The notes below the pieces were generated by a model. That model had not been told where the DNA came from. It searched no databases and was given only the letters and a program-made list of their open reading frames with translations. From Harmothoe impar (taxonomy: Eukaryota > Annelida > Polychaeta > Phyllodocida > Polynoidae), in assembly GCA_947462335.1 (NCBI GenBank), contig OX381705.1, positions 37,595,570 through 37,659,569 of the forward strand: a stretch of 64,000 bases of DNA, read 5' to 3'. Below are positions 21,361-33,789 of this stretch, in pieces. The position numbers and the translations under genes are program-made. Positions within the stretch are counted from its first letter, which is position 1, and each line of letters starts with the position of its first letter.

Positions 21361-23245
21361 CCCTGGGGGCTATGAGTGAAAACATGGAGTAAAAAAGTAT
21401 CATTGCCCCGTTCTGCCTCTTCAGGTATTCATAGCATAACAGTACATATCCGGTATGTACAAAATATACCGGTACATACAGGGTTTTAACCGTTGTCCCA
21501 TGAATATAATATTGATTTGCACTATTTAAACAAAATTCTTTAAACAAACAAAATATAAAGATTATGCAATTGTGTGTATTCTGACCAGGTCAAGATATAG
21601 TACAGAGTGTGGTTCCATGAAGGGCTATACAGTCCGAACATAAGGTCCCCACAATGTACGCCGACGTAGGATTAATTGGACAATTGCATTTAAGAGAATT
21701 ATCTACTACAAAACAACAGGAAATGGTTCTCTTTTAAACTTCTGTTGATCGCCTTAACTTTTAAATTTAGATTGGATAAACAAACAGGCCCAACATGGCG
21801 GAAACCCACAGCAATAAAACCGATATGGAGTTATTTCTGCCTTCCAAAAGTCTGAAACAGTTTGGGCTTTCTAGTGATGCCCATTAAATTTACCGGAGTT
21901 GCCCGACTTTCTTTATACAATGTCCAACTGCTCGACTCCAGTTACGACAACACATGGTTCTTATCTTATCCTTTCTTGCGGGTGTCTTATCTACGTAAAC
22001 TATGACGTAGTTTGCCCTCTGATATCGTAGGAAAATATCATCACTCCTTCCTGTAGTGTAACTAACGTTTGTAATTATCTAAACTACACTGCCTTGACAA
22101 TAGTTGTAAACACTGGGCTGTGTTTTATCAGTCTAACCTATGTCTACAGGCCCCCATCGGTACCAGTCAGGGATATGGCACTATTAGTTGGGGAACAACC
22201 CACGTAACAATAGGCAGATACTTAGGGAACACACTCTTTGCATCAGTCACACTGAGGTTACACTGCTAATATTGTGAATATATCAATTAAAGTAGATAAG
22301 ACCAGTCAAAAAAAATTGGTTTATCATCACTACACACGTAACATTTATGCTTCGGGGAAAACGTTGTTAGGGGGGGGGGGGTAGAAAAAAAACATCAACA
22401 AATATTTACATATATGGTACCAAATCACAGCTTAAACTATCCGTAATGTAGTGAGCTAGAAACCCTTTTATTCTTGAGTGGCCTAAACATAGCCAGGTTT
22501 GCTCGCCTTCAATATTACCAATCCAATCAGGAATTATGGTAGAACTGTCTCAATGTTTGGTTTAAGTAAGCGACTGTAACCAAATAGTTCTATTTTACGA
22601 AATTGTTTGTTACAGATTCAAGTTTACAAGTTGTGTTTTTAATAGGCAAAGGTACATACGTTATACGTAACATCCAAGTATGCCTTTCTAGACAATCCAA
22701 ACCATCACAGGGTAAAGCCTTCGGCTCGTTATGGTGACCGAATCTATGAAGTGCAGACAGGGATTTAAGATACGGTCTATCCACTTTAGCCTCGATGTAG
22801 TCAGAAATCTATAATGCTGCTTGCCCAACGTTAGTGGCCGCATCTCTGGATATATGAAAGGGTTGACGGACGGGATTTTAACGTACAACCGAGGTGTTAG
22901 TCGCCTCTTACACGCCGGCACGCCCATCATGGTACCGTAGTGGTCATGTACCAGGGTAAGGGTGTTATTAAAACAAGATCTTGACTATGCACGAGCAATG
23001 TCATACATATTACATGAATGACCGAGAGATTTCTGTGACCGGGAAAATGTCATATAATGTGAAGGACTTTTCATGAGCAAAGTGTACATAGGCCTATAAT
23101 ATCTAGTGAATGACTATCCAGTGGGCACAGATCCTAGAATAAGCGTTGAGATATTGTTGATAACCGTGGATCAACCACTTTTCAACATTGATTCAACATT
23201 GAACTGCATGTTGTGACCACTGGGTATGATACACACATGGGCACT
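21361..23245. other. No gene seen
   Basis: AT-rich sequence with a G12 run near 22,370. No ORF with domain-like content, tRNA or clear inverted-repeat element was found. Confidence 0.4.
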
Positions 23246-23958
23246 GTGAGGAAGGGGACTATGGTAACTGCAGTTACCAGATCCAACATGGGCGCCAGTG
23301 AGTGAACAGTGTTAACACCTTAACTGTATGTTGCGGTATAAATACATGGATTATTTACACAAAAAGTTGCATAATCACCATTCATATATGTGTGCTTGTG
23401 TAGGCAAGAACTCAACCCCTGCTAATCAGCCTGGAATGAAAACTTGGGACTATGGTGACTGTTTGTGTAGGACTAGGGGTGGCTGGTCCTGTTGGTTGGA
23501 GAAACTACTATCATATGGTAACCGCTTAAACGAGTTCTATGGAAATTAACTGATATCATAGAGCTACAATGCGTTTTTTTTTGCAGCAGCAATTCCTTTT
23601 CTCGAATCATGGACCATCTCATCACCAACCATCAATATACAAGGTTTTCAATTACAGGCGTTCACTGGAAAAGGGATGTACATGTAGTGTCCATTTTCCT
23701 GTTCAAATTAGTGAAATGAAGAAAAACTAGAAAAAGGTTACACATATGACATATTAGCTTCAAAACAGTGGCACTAAAATGCAAGGGACCCCAAAAGGCT
23801 GTTGCTAAAAAGGACCCCCCCCTCCTCATTGAGTACCTCTTTTTACTTATGCCTCCCATATCCACCAGCCCAACCACAATCTGGTCCAAGGGGCGGACCC
23901 AGCAATTTGAAGGAGGGGTGGGGGTGGGGTCCACCAAACACCAGGATAGGGAAAAGAT

Positions 23959-24163
23959 GTGCCTATACATGGGTACCCAATTGTTGGCCGTGTCACCGTG
24001 TCAACTTTTAGCAAAAGGGCCGTGTTGCCCGTGTCGAATTTTATCCCATACATTGCCATACTTTCTACTCAACTTGTAAATTTTTAAAAGAGCTACCTAT
24101 CAATTACAGACAATTTTAAAAGGGCCGTGTCGCCCGTGTCGATTTTTAGCCATGTAGAGGCAC
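23959..24163. mobile_element. GTGTCG-family MITE, copy 1
   Basis: 205 bp; ends GTGCCTATACATGGG and GCCATGTAGAGGCAC form an inverted repeat. Interior has repeated GCC(G)GTGTCG(A)TTTTTA units. Other copies at 27,583, about 41,065 and 63,785. Confidence 0.7.
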
Positions 24164-24679
24164 AAAGATTCCTGCTCCGACTCACGGCAGATCACAATAT
24201 CATTAGAAAAATCTTTTAAAAAGTCTTAAGCTGGGATAGTGCCCCTGATGGTCCCATATGTATAGGATGGGAAATATAGCAAGTTCTTATTGGACAGCCT
24301 AGGCCAAAACTAATAAAAGGTGTGTTTCAGGTTACATGGTCTGAAAATCTAGGGTAGGTAGGTAGGATTCCCCCCCCCCCCCCCACTGGACTCAGTGTTG
24401 GAGATTGAAAATGTTACACCACTCAGACCCAATTTTCGATATGCTAAGGTATTCCCGCCATGCAGTATGGCCAGTATACATGTAGTAGGACTGTCTCCAT
24501 GATTTTCCCGCCACTCTCACCGGCAGCGGAGCTACTGGTTGTAGACCCCGGTTGTAGACAAAAATACAGTTACCATAGTCCATTTGATTCTAAAACCCCT
24601 TTATACTGCTGTTCTAGACAATTCTGTCATATATTTAGTGGCCCAAATGATAAAGTATGCTACCAGCTGTAACTATATA

Positions 24680-25010
24680 AGGGAGTGATCATTTATTATC
24701 AACAGGGGGGGGGTGGTGGGTTTGGGGGGGGGGGGCAAAAAAATTTGGACCCCTTGACCGGGGGGGGGGCAAAAAAATTTGGACCCCTCTTGGGGGGGGG
24801 GGGGGCAAAAAAACTTGACCTGTTTTGAGCCAAAAAGCCCGCGCGTTACTATGCTTCAAAGGGCCCGCGCGCGAGCCGATTTTCGACCCTAAGGGGGGGG
24901 GGGGTAAAAAAATTTGACCCCTTGACCGGGGGGGGGGTGTAAAAAATTTCGCACGCTCCGCGCGGAAACCCACCACCCCCCCCCCTGTTGTTAAAAAATG
25001 ATCACTCCCT
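24680..25010. mobile_element. Poly-G-rich inverted-repeat element
   Basis: 331 bp with 13-bp perfect ends AGGGAGTGATCAT and ATGATCACTCCCT. The interior alternates long G runs with CAAAAAAATTTGGACCCC units. A left-half relative lies at 28,930-29,210. Confidence 0.7.
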
Positions 25011-25133
25011 AATTATGCAATACCCAAGCTGCTATAAACACAGTGTAATCACCACTTTTGATTCTCTATGCTACAGTGGGGATCGCTCAAGGGTGATCTG
25101 GTAACTGCAGTTACCATAGTCCCTTCCTCACAG

Positions 25134-25959
25134 AGGTGGGGTCTAGGTGGCACCCGGTGGTAGCTGGGGCTGCTGTGTGCGGGACAGGCCCGGTGACTAG
25201 GTTACTCAGACTGCTGAGGACAACGTCCGAGGGATGTTTACCATATTGTTGGGGCATGCTTTCTTGTTTCTTCTTTGTGAACTATTTTGGATGCGGACAA
25301 AGTGTATATATATAGGCCTAGCTAAAATAATAGGCAAATTTAAAAACTGCCCAAGTACTATTAAAGACCGTGGGCTATGCCTACCAGTAGTAGGGGTGGG
25401 GGTCACTTTAAAGTTTACTGTGGATACATCCGGCGTCAGGAAGCTGTTACCTCCCGAGAGAAGAGCAAACCAGACTTCTCACCCTGTCTCTCCTCATGGT
25501 AGGTGATTTCAAGCCATTTGGCGCAATTTTTCCCTGCTAAATGGAGAAAATGGCACGAAAACAGAGATATGGGCACTTATCAGTGTGACCACTATTCCCC
25601 TGCGCCCAGTCGCCACGCCCGCCAGTGCCTAATGGCCGCAGTGGAAACAGCTGCCAGAGCCAGGCAACCGACAGGCCAGCCCTGGAGTGGTTTTCACTGC
25701 CACTGGAGGGCATGGCAAACGGCGGGTCTGGAGGCAAACACGGCACTTGTATTGACCGTCCCTCAGTCCAACCGACAGCAGTGATTGAGGGCTCCTCGCC
25801 ACAATTGCGCACGCACAGACGTCATTTCCGGTGGAAGGAGAAGGGAACTCAACCTCGCTTTCACTTGTGCTGCTGCCCCTGCTCGTCCAGCCTAGACCAT
25901 ATTACAGTCCACTGCTCCGGGCAAAGGCTGGAGCGAGGGACCATTACAGAGTAACGTCT
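25134..25959. other. Unassigned GC-richer stretch
   Basis: Contains several short open frames on both strands between 25,500 and 25,950 but no recognisable domain, and base composition suggests promoter-flanking sequence. Contains CAGTCGCCACGCCC-type GC boxes. Confidence 0.3.
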
Positions 25960-26300
25960 GTACAGCCCATGATTGGTCCGAAATTTTGGCGCCATTATGA
26001 CGTCACATTAGAAACGTATGGCGCGCGGGGTACCCTGGGTAAACTAAGACCGTAAACTTTCCCCGGGCTGTAATGGGCCCTCGCTCCGGTCAGATATTGA
26101 GAGGGCCCGCTCCTATGGGGTATCGTCCAGCCCTAGTTTATCGAGCTAAACATAGGTTACTCCCATCGTCGTCTGGCCTAAGTTTATGGGGTGCTGGCGC
26201 CATTTTGTGGTCTGACGTCATTTGTCACGTGACCTTCTATAAATAGATTCCTCCTCCAACTGTCTGATCACGTGACTTCCGCCAATCTCTATTCTATTGC
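25960..26300. promoter_or_regulatory. Candidate promoter: CREs, E-boxes, TATA box
   Basis: Within 340 bp: inverted CCAAT near 25,973, perfect CRE TGACGTCA at 25,998-26,005 and 26,213-26,220, E-boxes CACGTG at 26,226-26,231 and 26,269-26,274, and a plus-strand TATAAATAG at 26,238-26,246. Each CRE is next to a GGCGCCATT/AATGGCGCC block resembling a YY1-type start element. The TATA box points to plus-strand transcription starting near 26,270. The minus-strand AAAATGGCGCC could serve the receptor gene 7 kb away. Which gene it drives is unproven. Confidence 0.5.
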
Positions 26301-26679
26301 ATAAGGAGCGAGTTGAGCCAGCAGCAAAGCAGGGAACTCCCGGCTATTCAAGGTGGCCGCCGCAGGCTGGGACAGTCCCTATCAACGACCCGGGGACTTC
26401 TCGACAGTCTAGTCCAGCCCCTGGTGACCAACAATAGAACGCCGATCAAAGCCGAGGCTGTTTTGCATGGGTGTCCAGAGAAATAACACTCTGGAGGATG
26501 CATCGAAAAACTGTTCTGGGCTCAGAAATATCTAATATATACATGCCTTTTATATAGGCTCTCTGGCACTGCAGCATCTAGCATTTTAGAGGCCTGCTTA
26601 GATCTATAGTGTGATGATGTGATCTAGCCTAGGTTTAGTCTTGACTAAAGATGATCAAGTATGTAACAATTATCTTTTA

Positions 26680-26720
26680 CCCCCCCCCCCCTCCCCTCTC
26701 CCCATCCCCCCCCCCCCCTA
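26680..26720. repeat. Poly-C tracts
   Basis: Two runs of C (10 and 12) separated by CTCCCCTCTCCCCAT-like sequence; low complexity. Confidence 0.8.
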
Positions 26721-26822
26721 TAAATTGTAAGTGTACTCGGGCTGAAGTGTGGTACTGAGAGCCCAAAACACACATAGGACTGGATAGTGATATGTAACAC
26801 AAAAGAAAGATTGAGCGTATGA

Positions 26823-27356
26823 GTAACCCCCGGGGGGGCCACTCTTACATTTATGGGTACCATGTGCGTACATCACCCTGAAGTTAGACCTCTTTTACCG
26901 GGACAAAAATCCTCCAAAATACCCCCCTTTTGGCGGGATAGCCCCCTAAAATGTGAAGAAATCAGCCCCCTTTCAGTGAGACCCCACGATAAAGTCCCCA
27001 AAATTGACCCCCTTTTTGGCAGGATACTCCCTTTTAACGGGATACCTCCATAAATTGGGCAAAATGGAACCCCTTTTAGCGGGATAACACCATTAATCCG
27101 CCAAAAATGGACCCCTTTTAATGGGGCAAATTCCAACAAAATACACCCCTTTTGACAGAAACTTTTGGACTTTTTTAGGAAGTTATTCTTGGCCTAAAAA
27201 CATACCCCTTTTGCCCCAAAATAGCCCAAAAAGGACCCCTAATGGCGGATCCGGCCGGACCCGCCAGTGACACCAAAAAGGGACCCCTTTCCCGGGTTTT
27301 TGTGTACGCACATAGTTACTATAGGACATATAGGGAGTGGCCCCCCTGGGGAGTAA
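26823..27356. mobile_element. CCCCGGGGGG-ended element with internal repeats
   Basis: About 530 bp whose ends TAACCCCCGGGGGGGCCAC and GGCCCCCCTGGGGAGTAA are inverted copies, extended by inverted GTGCGTACA. The interior is a degenerate tandem array of CCCCTTTT(G/A)GCGGGATA units with a period of about 35 bp. Confidence 0.6.
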
Positions 27357-27412
27357 CCTCACAGATGACTCAGGGTAAGCTGGGTCTGTAGCTTATCATG
27401 TACCAGCAGGCC

Positions 27413-27560
27413 AGCAGGTGGGTGTAAGTGAACAGGTGGGTGTGGGAGAGCAGGTGGATGTGGGAGAGCAGGCGGGTGTGGGAGAGCAGGTGGGTGTGGG
27501 TGAGCTGGTGTGGGAGAGCAGGTGGGTGTGGGAGAACAGGTGGGTGTGGGGGAGCAGGCT
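27413..27560. repeat. Minisatellite, unit about 15-16 bp
   Basis: Degenerate tandem copies of GAGCAGGTGGGTGTGG. Open frames across it on both strands are artefacts of the repeat. Confidence 0.85.
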
Positions 27561-27582
27561 GCGGGGATCTGCAGCCTTCCAT

Positions 27583-27804
27583 GTGCCTCTACATGGGTGC
27601 CCACGATTTTGACCGTGTCGCCGTGTCGATTTTTAGCCACAGAGCCGTGTCGCCGTGTCGATTTTTATGCATATAGAATATACTAGGGCCTAATAAAGAG
27701 GTCTGAGTCCGTCGATTTTTAAAACCCCCGTGTCGCACGTGTCGGATTTTAAAACCCCCGTGTCGCCGTGTCGCACGTGTCGGATTTTACCCATGTAGAG
27801 GCAC
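27583..27804. mobile_element. GTGTCG-family MITE, copy 2
   Basis: 222 bp with a perfect 16-bp inverted repeat, GTGCCTCTACATGGGT and ACCCATGTAGAGGCAC. Interior has GTGTCGCCGTGTCG units. Best-preserved copy of the family. Confidence 0.75.
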
Positions 27805-28224
27805 TTCCATCCCTGTCGAAAAGCGAGATGGTCGGACCATAAATGAACAAGATATGGGTGGTATAGGTTCGCTCTGGACATGTTGCATCCATCGTCTGTG
27901 GATGACAGAGATATTGTACACGCCACCCCAGCCGAACACAGACCCAGCCCAACAGAAAAGCTGGGGGGGGGGGGAGGGGGGGGGGATTTGCCATAATTCT
28001 GACTATGGTGATGCAGAGGGGGTTACTTGCTATTTTTGGTTAAAAATTACATCCCTGCCAACAATTGAGTCATTCGGACCATAAACAACAAAGATATACC
28101 TTTTCTCCAATTCTCAAAACAAGGGCAGTACCAGCATGTTATGGTAAAGGAGCTTGAGCGGTCGGTCTCCTATAAGGTCCCTTGCACAATCCCCACTGGC
28201 GGCTGCCTTGTTATCGTGATGGGT

Positions 28225-28322
28225 GCATAGAGTTAACTGCAGATATCGGAGAATTTTTTCGTAAGAACCATTTGTCCCCCGATCTTGTCTATCTTTGTCC
28301 TTTCATGTCCATGTCTATATGA
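28225..28322. repeat. Dispersed repeat, first copy
   Basis: About 100 bp beginning GCATAGAGTTAACTGCAGAT, found again inverted and nearly identical at 32,005-32,105. Identity of the parent element is unknown. Confidence 0.75.
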
Positions 28323-31300
28323 CAAGCGGACAAATTCAATGATTTTACAGCAGAGCCGTAGTGGCTTTGGGGTTTTATAGGATTGTTATGAGTTGGAAGG
28401 AGGAGGGGAGAGAGGTGAGGAGGAGAAGAAGGAAGGGGCAGAGGGAGGACTTGTGATGGCCTTTTTAAGGACGGCAGAATGTTGTTGCACGTGTTTGTGT
28501 GTGTGTGGTGGAGTGATTTCAAGAGCAACCCTGAACCATTCAACTTCTAGTATAGGTCCTGCATGTACATAGTATGGGGATTACCATTGACATCGACACC
28601 TTGACTTGACATAGCAGTCAATGGTGCCTATCCTTGCCATTGAAAGACACATTCAAGGACCCAAAATATGGCTGTGAACTGTGTGGAGAGACCAGGCTTG
28701 GGCAAGGTTGAAGAGCCAACTAGGGCTTTATCTAACAATGAAAAAGGGGACATATGCTAGTCTTTTATAGTCATTTTTACCAACTATCCCTCTGTGGTGT
28801 AAATGCCTTGGGGACAAGGCCCCAAAGCCAATAACAATTCTCCCGTGTCTAGAAAACGTCTTTAAATGAATATTAGGCATTGCATATTACTCTAGGTTAG
28901 TAACCCTGAGTCAACAATGTTGCTTTACTTAGGGAGTGCTCATCTTTTAACAACAGGGTGGGGGTACTGAGATTTTGTGAGGAGCGGGCAATTTTTTTTT
29001 AACCCCCCCACCCCTAATGGTGTTCTAAATTTTTAGCCCCCTCCCCTGGCAGGTCGAAAATCGTTCGCGCCTCTTTGTAGCATAGTAATACGCAGGCTTT
29101 TTCCATGATGATACTGACCCTGTCACCCACCCTCCTATAAGTGATGACAATTTCTTATAAGAAAGTTTATTGATCGAGCCACTGAAGAAGTGATAATGTT
29201 TTACGATCAACTAGTTGGAATCAGTTTCTTTGGCACTTACTAGTATTATACAAATTCTTGTAGTTGTGGTCAAGTGGACAACAACTATTCCTCGTTCCTA
29301 CACTTATTATACAAATGTCTGAAAACCAAGAAATGGTAAATGAGTACAAAATAAGAAGAGTATTTTCCGATGAAGAATGTTGAAGTAGTCTAATTGACAC
29401 TAGCCCTAGTCCTTTGGTAATTGTTTTTTGTTTTGGTTATACATAATTATACATTTTACAAAAAATAAACAACAAAAACAGATTAAAGAAAACAACAAGA
29501 CAGGTCAAATAATCAGTAATCTCATTGAATTTTGGGCGAATCACAGAAACATAGCATAGAAAACTGAGAAGTTGTTTGCAGGTATGAAAGTTAGATGGGG
29601 GCCTACATCCATTTTTACCCCTTCCATATAGCCTGAAGTCCCGTATGCTAATAGTGTATTTCATACGAAACGATTGTAAAACAAGTACAAACCTAAAACA
29701 CAGGAGCGACAGGAGTAACTGTAATTGAGTTCGGGAAAGGCCTAGACTAATAGCCGGTGGGTATTTTAGGAAACCAAGAGAACAAGAAGGACTAAGTGCA
29801 GACCGTGTCGACTGTGCAACGTTTGCCCGGGAGAAACTATATATGGCTGGGATCTCCAACTAGGGCGGTACGGCCCGACACAGCATGTAATCAGAGATAT
29901 TGGCTCTGTTTTTAATGCCCCCTCAGCTCCAGCGCCCATGCCATTTTCCTAATCAACAGACCCCTCTCCATGCTCTCTGTCAACAATGGGGATGCCACTG
30001 GTCATGTTACCCAATACCATCTCCATAATATCAACCACTAAGGTCAGCAAAGTTTGTGGTGACCTTTGTTTAAGTGTTGACAAAGTGGGAACAAAAGAAC
30101 TGGGTTACAGAGAGAGCATACACTAGTGTTTGAGTAACTGAAAGTCAGCTCTGGATATCACCCAGATGGGGATATCGGAGATCTTTGGAGGGCTAATACA
30201 TCCATATGCCTGCAGTTTACTCTATTAGCAGTTAGACTCCTCGTGCATAACAGCACATGAGCTATCATTATAGGCCATACACGAAGGGTACAACCGCAGC
30301 ACAACCCAGCTGGAAAGGTGAGGGTTGAACTGGAAATGTCAGCAGTGGTGACAATGTCTTCAATCATGTCACAGTCTGGGGTCACTTGTTGCTGCTGGCG
30401 GACTTTGAACGCTACCCTCGGCTTGCCTGCCAGTCATGTCACAATCAGCACAGGGCCCTACAGAAGGAGAGGCTTATCATTCTCAGAAGAGTACCCACGC
30501 AGCTTGAGTCAGAACCACTTATAGTTGGGGGCTATGACTGAAGTATGCACAGCGCATGACAACGGTAATGATCTATGTGCCATGATTTACGCTCCTAAAC
30601 TCTTTAGTTTTGTGTGCGAAGAAACAGCCATTTAAGGATATTTAATATCTTACCCGGATTTAAAAGGTGCGGGTTTGTATGAGATAACAGATCAGAGAGC
30701 ACAAATAAGCTGTCAGACTCGATAGGTTTAACAGAATGCGTATGACCTTAATAAATGAAAGGCTATTTAAAGGTAAATCGTGGGAAATTCTGAATGACGT
30801 CAGAATTTTATAATTCCTCTTCTTAATGCAGTGCACCCTGTACCACCGACTAAGTAACACCAACTACGATATGATGAAGTTACTGATGGTATTGATGGTG
30901 ATAGCGCAGGGTGGTAATTAATCTGAAGGGGGAAATCTCAAAATTGAGTGGTACATGGGGAATTCTAATAAATTTGGTCATAATATTTCCCTTTCCCCCA
31001 TTTTCCCCTCATGACACGTGGGAACCCTGTCTAATGCTGTGTGACGGCAGTAAACACCCTGACCGATCTGAGACACTCCAGGTGTCTGCTACAGCTGGGG
31101 CTACAGTGATAGATTCTATCAAACCACCCTTAATCCCCATCCACGACCTGGAGGAGAACTGCCCCATCCATATAGCCAGGGCTTGGGCGCCACACCTACA
31201 GAATACCTTATTCATACTTAAGGTTGTAGAGCTTTATAAAGGATGCTTCACTTGCAGCTGCAATTTGTAGAGACTGGTATGTATACGTGTGTAGGCCTAC

Positions 31301-31700
31301 TATAGTGTGTACTGAACTCCTTGTATCTGGATAGGCCAGTGACGTAGGAAAAGGACCCCCCCCCCCCCAATCAGAGAGGAGAGGCGGTGGCGTAAGGCTA
31401 AGTGAATGACTCCATAAACTCTGTAGGATAAAGACTGGTCGATCTATGAGCTTAGCTTTTAAAGCCACTATATAGGCTTTGTGGGATAAAGACTAACGTT
31501 TCATCTCACACATAGGGAAAGGTGGTGGCAGGGGGGTCTGCACTTTTAGAAGTAAGTAGTGTTCCTGTACACCAAATAGTGGGGGCAACTTTGGTTCCAG
31601 TAGATTGTGCTGTAGACCTACCGCAAGTGAGCTTTTGTATATTTACAGCACTATGTACTGTATAGGGACAGCAGAATCTTCTGTTACTGTACAGCAAAAT
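28323..31700. other. No confirmed gene; one left-half element
   Basis: 28,930-29,210 matches the left half of the poly-G element at 24,680. 31,020-31,230 is a GC-richer, coding-looking stretch on the plus strand without recognised domain or paired splice sites. Otherwise AT-rich with nothing supported. Confidence 0.35.
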
Positions 31701-31717
31701 TGATTGTAAATCATAGT

Positions 31718-31937
31718 ATGAAGGTCCTGGGTTCACCTCCCAGTGCTGGTGATATTTTTAACCATCCATGTGAGGGAAAACGAATTTTAGGTGGATGTAG
31801 GTAAAACAAGAGAAGTGGCCCCACCAAGAATTGAACTCACCACCTGTGAGACAGGCCCTGATCCGTTGCGCCAAAGAGCCCGTGTTACAAACATTCATAT
31901 TGGGATATATCTCTACTCTACTTCTCAACTGATTAGG
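31718..31937 (-). mobile_element. tRNA-derived SINE, copy 1
   Basis: On the minus strand a tRNA-like head (GGCTCTTTGGCGCAACGG, then box-B-like GAGTTCAATTC) is followed by a body with AATTCGTTTTCCCTCACATG. Sister copies at 32,319 and 32,552. Confidence 0.65.
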
Positions 31938-32004
31938 CCGTTTTATTCTGATAACTTTTTTCTTTTTTTTACCCCCCTCCGCTGGGATTTTTTGAGAATT
32001 TTAG

Positions 32005-32105
32005 CAAAAAAATTTAGACATGGACATGAAAGGACAAAGATAGACAAGATCGGGGGACAAATGGTTCTTACGAAAAAATTCTCCGATATCTGCAGTTAAC
32101 TCTAT
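32005..32105. repeat. Dispersed repeat, second copy
   Basis: Inverted, nearly identical copy of 28,225-28,322, with the same TTTGTCCTTTCATGTCCATG (in reverse) and TTAACTGCAGATATCGGAGA signatures. Confidence 0.75.
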
Positions 32106-32318
32106 GCTGACTGGCAGACACCCAGAATTAGGCTTTCAAAATTGGGAATATTTCGCAATATACCTTCATTATTTCTCAATATACCTACATTTAATAGGCA
32201 AAACAAGACTTTTTGTATGCTTTTTTTTTCTTCTTTTTTTTCCTCCCACCCCCCAAAATATTTGCTCTGAGTGCCCGTAATCCAAGTTATCAAAAAAAGG
32301 GGGCCTTAATAATAATTT

Positions 32319-32540
32319 GTCTGGGGTTCACCTCCTGGTGCTGGTGATATTTTTAATCATCCATGTGAGGGAAAAACGAATTTTAGGTGGATGTAGGTGA
32401 AACAAGAGAAGTGGTTCCACCAAGGATTGAACTCACCACCTGTGGTGCTGGAGACAGGGGCTGATTCGTTACGCCACAGAGCCTGTGTTACAAACATTCA
32501 TATTGGGATATTTCTCTACTCTACTTCTCAACTGATTAAT
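32319..32540 (-). mobile_element. tRNA-derived SINE, copy 2
   Basis: Complete copy with minus-strand head GGCTCTGTGGCGTAACG and box-B-like GAGTTCAATCC. It abuts copy 3 head to tail with a period of about 233 bp. Confidence 0.7.
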
Positions 32541-32693
32541 AATAATTTGTAAAAGTCTGGGGTTTGCCTCCCAGTGCTGGTGATCTTTCTAACCATCCAT
32601 GTGAGGGGAAAACGAATTTTAGGTTGATGTAGGTAAAACAAGAGAAGTGGCCTCACCAAGGATTGAACTCACCACCTGTGGTGTTGGAGACAG

Positions 32694-33789
32694 CCCAGGA
32701 CAAGATGCAGTGCCAAAACAGTGTACTTGCAGTGATAATGCAGTGGGCACCAGAAGTAGTCTCTCAGTGTCAACACAGTGTACTTGAAGTGATATTGCAG
32801 TGGTTATTCAGGGAATAATCAGTGTATCAACAGTGTACCAGCAGTGATTATGCAGTGGTAAAGAAGAGGTCCAAAATATTTAAATGCGGTAAGCAGTGGT
32901 AAAAGAGCACACCACTTCTTCTCCACTGTATGCAAATTATGCAGTGTATAAGAAGTGTACCACTGCAGAACCACTGCTGGTGTAAAGGGGTATCCGGGGG
33001 AAGTGTTAAAGAGTGACCACTTCTATATTACTGCAGGGGATACTTGCACTAGTCTGAACACTTTCTGCTGCTTGCAGGATTCGAACCTGTGAGATATTTG
33101 CCCTCCTGACCTCATTACCCACGCTCTAACCAACTGAGCTAGCTCCCCATACCTATGTGGAGCAGCCTTGACTTCATATATATTTGGAAACAGCACTGGT
33201 GATGTTGAGGCTGATACAGATTCAGGGGTAATGGGTGTACCTACTAGTGCTATAAGCCGGGTATAAACCATTATTCATTATTAAATTCACCAAGGTCTTA
33301 AAATATAAGCTGTATTTCATATGAAAAACTTGTTTTGTGACACTGAGTCTGAGAAGTGTCAAATTATTAAACCTAATACTTCTAGAGTTACTCAACTCAT
33401 AGAATTATTTCAGTGATAATTCAACTTTTGCAGTTCTGCTGCGTTAAAATCTCTAAGCACAAAAAGAGAAAGAGTAGAACGCTCCGGTGACAATGCAGTG
33501 GACCACTGAATTAACACTGCAGGGAGAAGTGCAAGTGCAGTGATGTTAAGAAATTGCAGTCGGAATACAGTGGACCTCTGATTAATAACTGCATCTGCAG
33601 TAAGTGAAGAGTGAACCACTGATTAATAACTGCATGTACAGTAAAAATGCAGTGGACCACTGATTCATAACTGCATGAACAGTGTGAAAACGCAGTGATT
33701 ATCCAGTGGTTACTGCATACTGTAGTTACAAAGCAGTGGTATGGAAGTAACCACTGCAATCAGAAGTGACCACTGCCTTCTGTTCTGGG
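32694..33789. mobile_element. CAGTG-rich DNA element A, 2-bp target duplication
   Basis: 1,096 bp, starting CCCAGGACAAGATGCAGTG and ending CACTGCCTTCTGTTCTGGG (imperfect inverted repeat), flanked by AG on both sides. Dozens of GCAGTGG/CCACTGC units line the subterminal regions. No transposase ORF, so non-autonomous. The clear left and right edges come from the interrupted SINE. Related to element B at 36,994. Confidence 0.8.
33069..33148 (-). pseudogene. tRNA-like sequence inside element A
   Basis: Minus strand has a perfect A-box-like TAGCTCAGTTGG and B-box AGGTTCGAATCCTG at tRNA spacing. The 5' GGGGAGC does not pair with the 3' end and the anticodon arm is irregular. A tRNA-derived SINE head or pseudogene rather than a working tRNA. 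Confidence 0.6.

Larger units (their letters stand above)
23246..25133. repeat. 37-bp inverted repeat bracketing 1.9 kb
   Basis: GACTATGGTAACTGCAGTTA within 23,246-23,283 recurs inverted within 25,097-25,133, with only one difference across about 37 bp. The inner part is itself the palindrome TGGTAACTGCAGTTACCA. Two other short elements (23,959 and 24,680) lie nested inside. It may be the terminal repeat of a larger element or two copies of a short palindromic one. Confidence 0.5.

Noticed and set aside
21614..21622. STAT-type TTCCATGAA site upstream of the receptor
   Set aside because: A single TTCNNNGAA is expected by chance about every 4 kb; there is no cluster or context.
29437..29859. 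140-codon minus-strand frame
   Set aside because: Hydrophobic, Phe/Leu-rich composition from AT-rich DNA; no domain, splice sites or promoter.
33069..33148. Functional tRNA gene on the minus strand
   Set aside because: A and B boxes are good but the acceptor stem does not pair and the anticodon arm is irregular.
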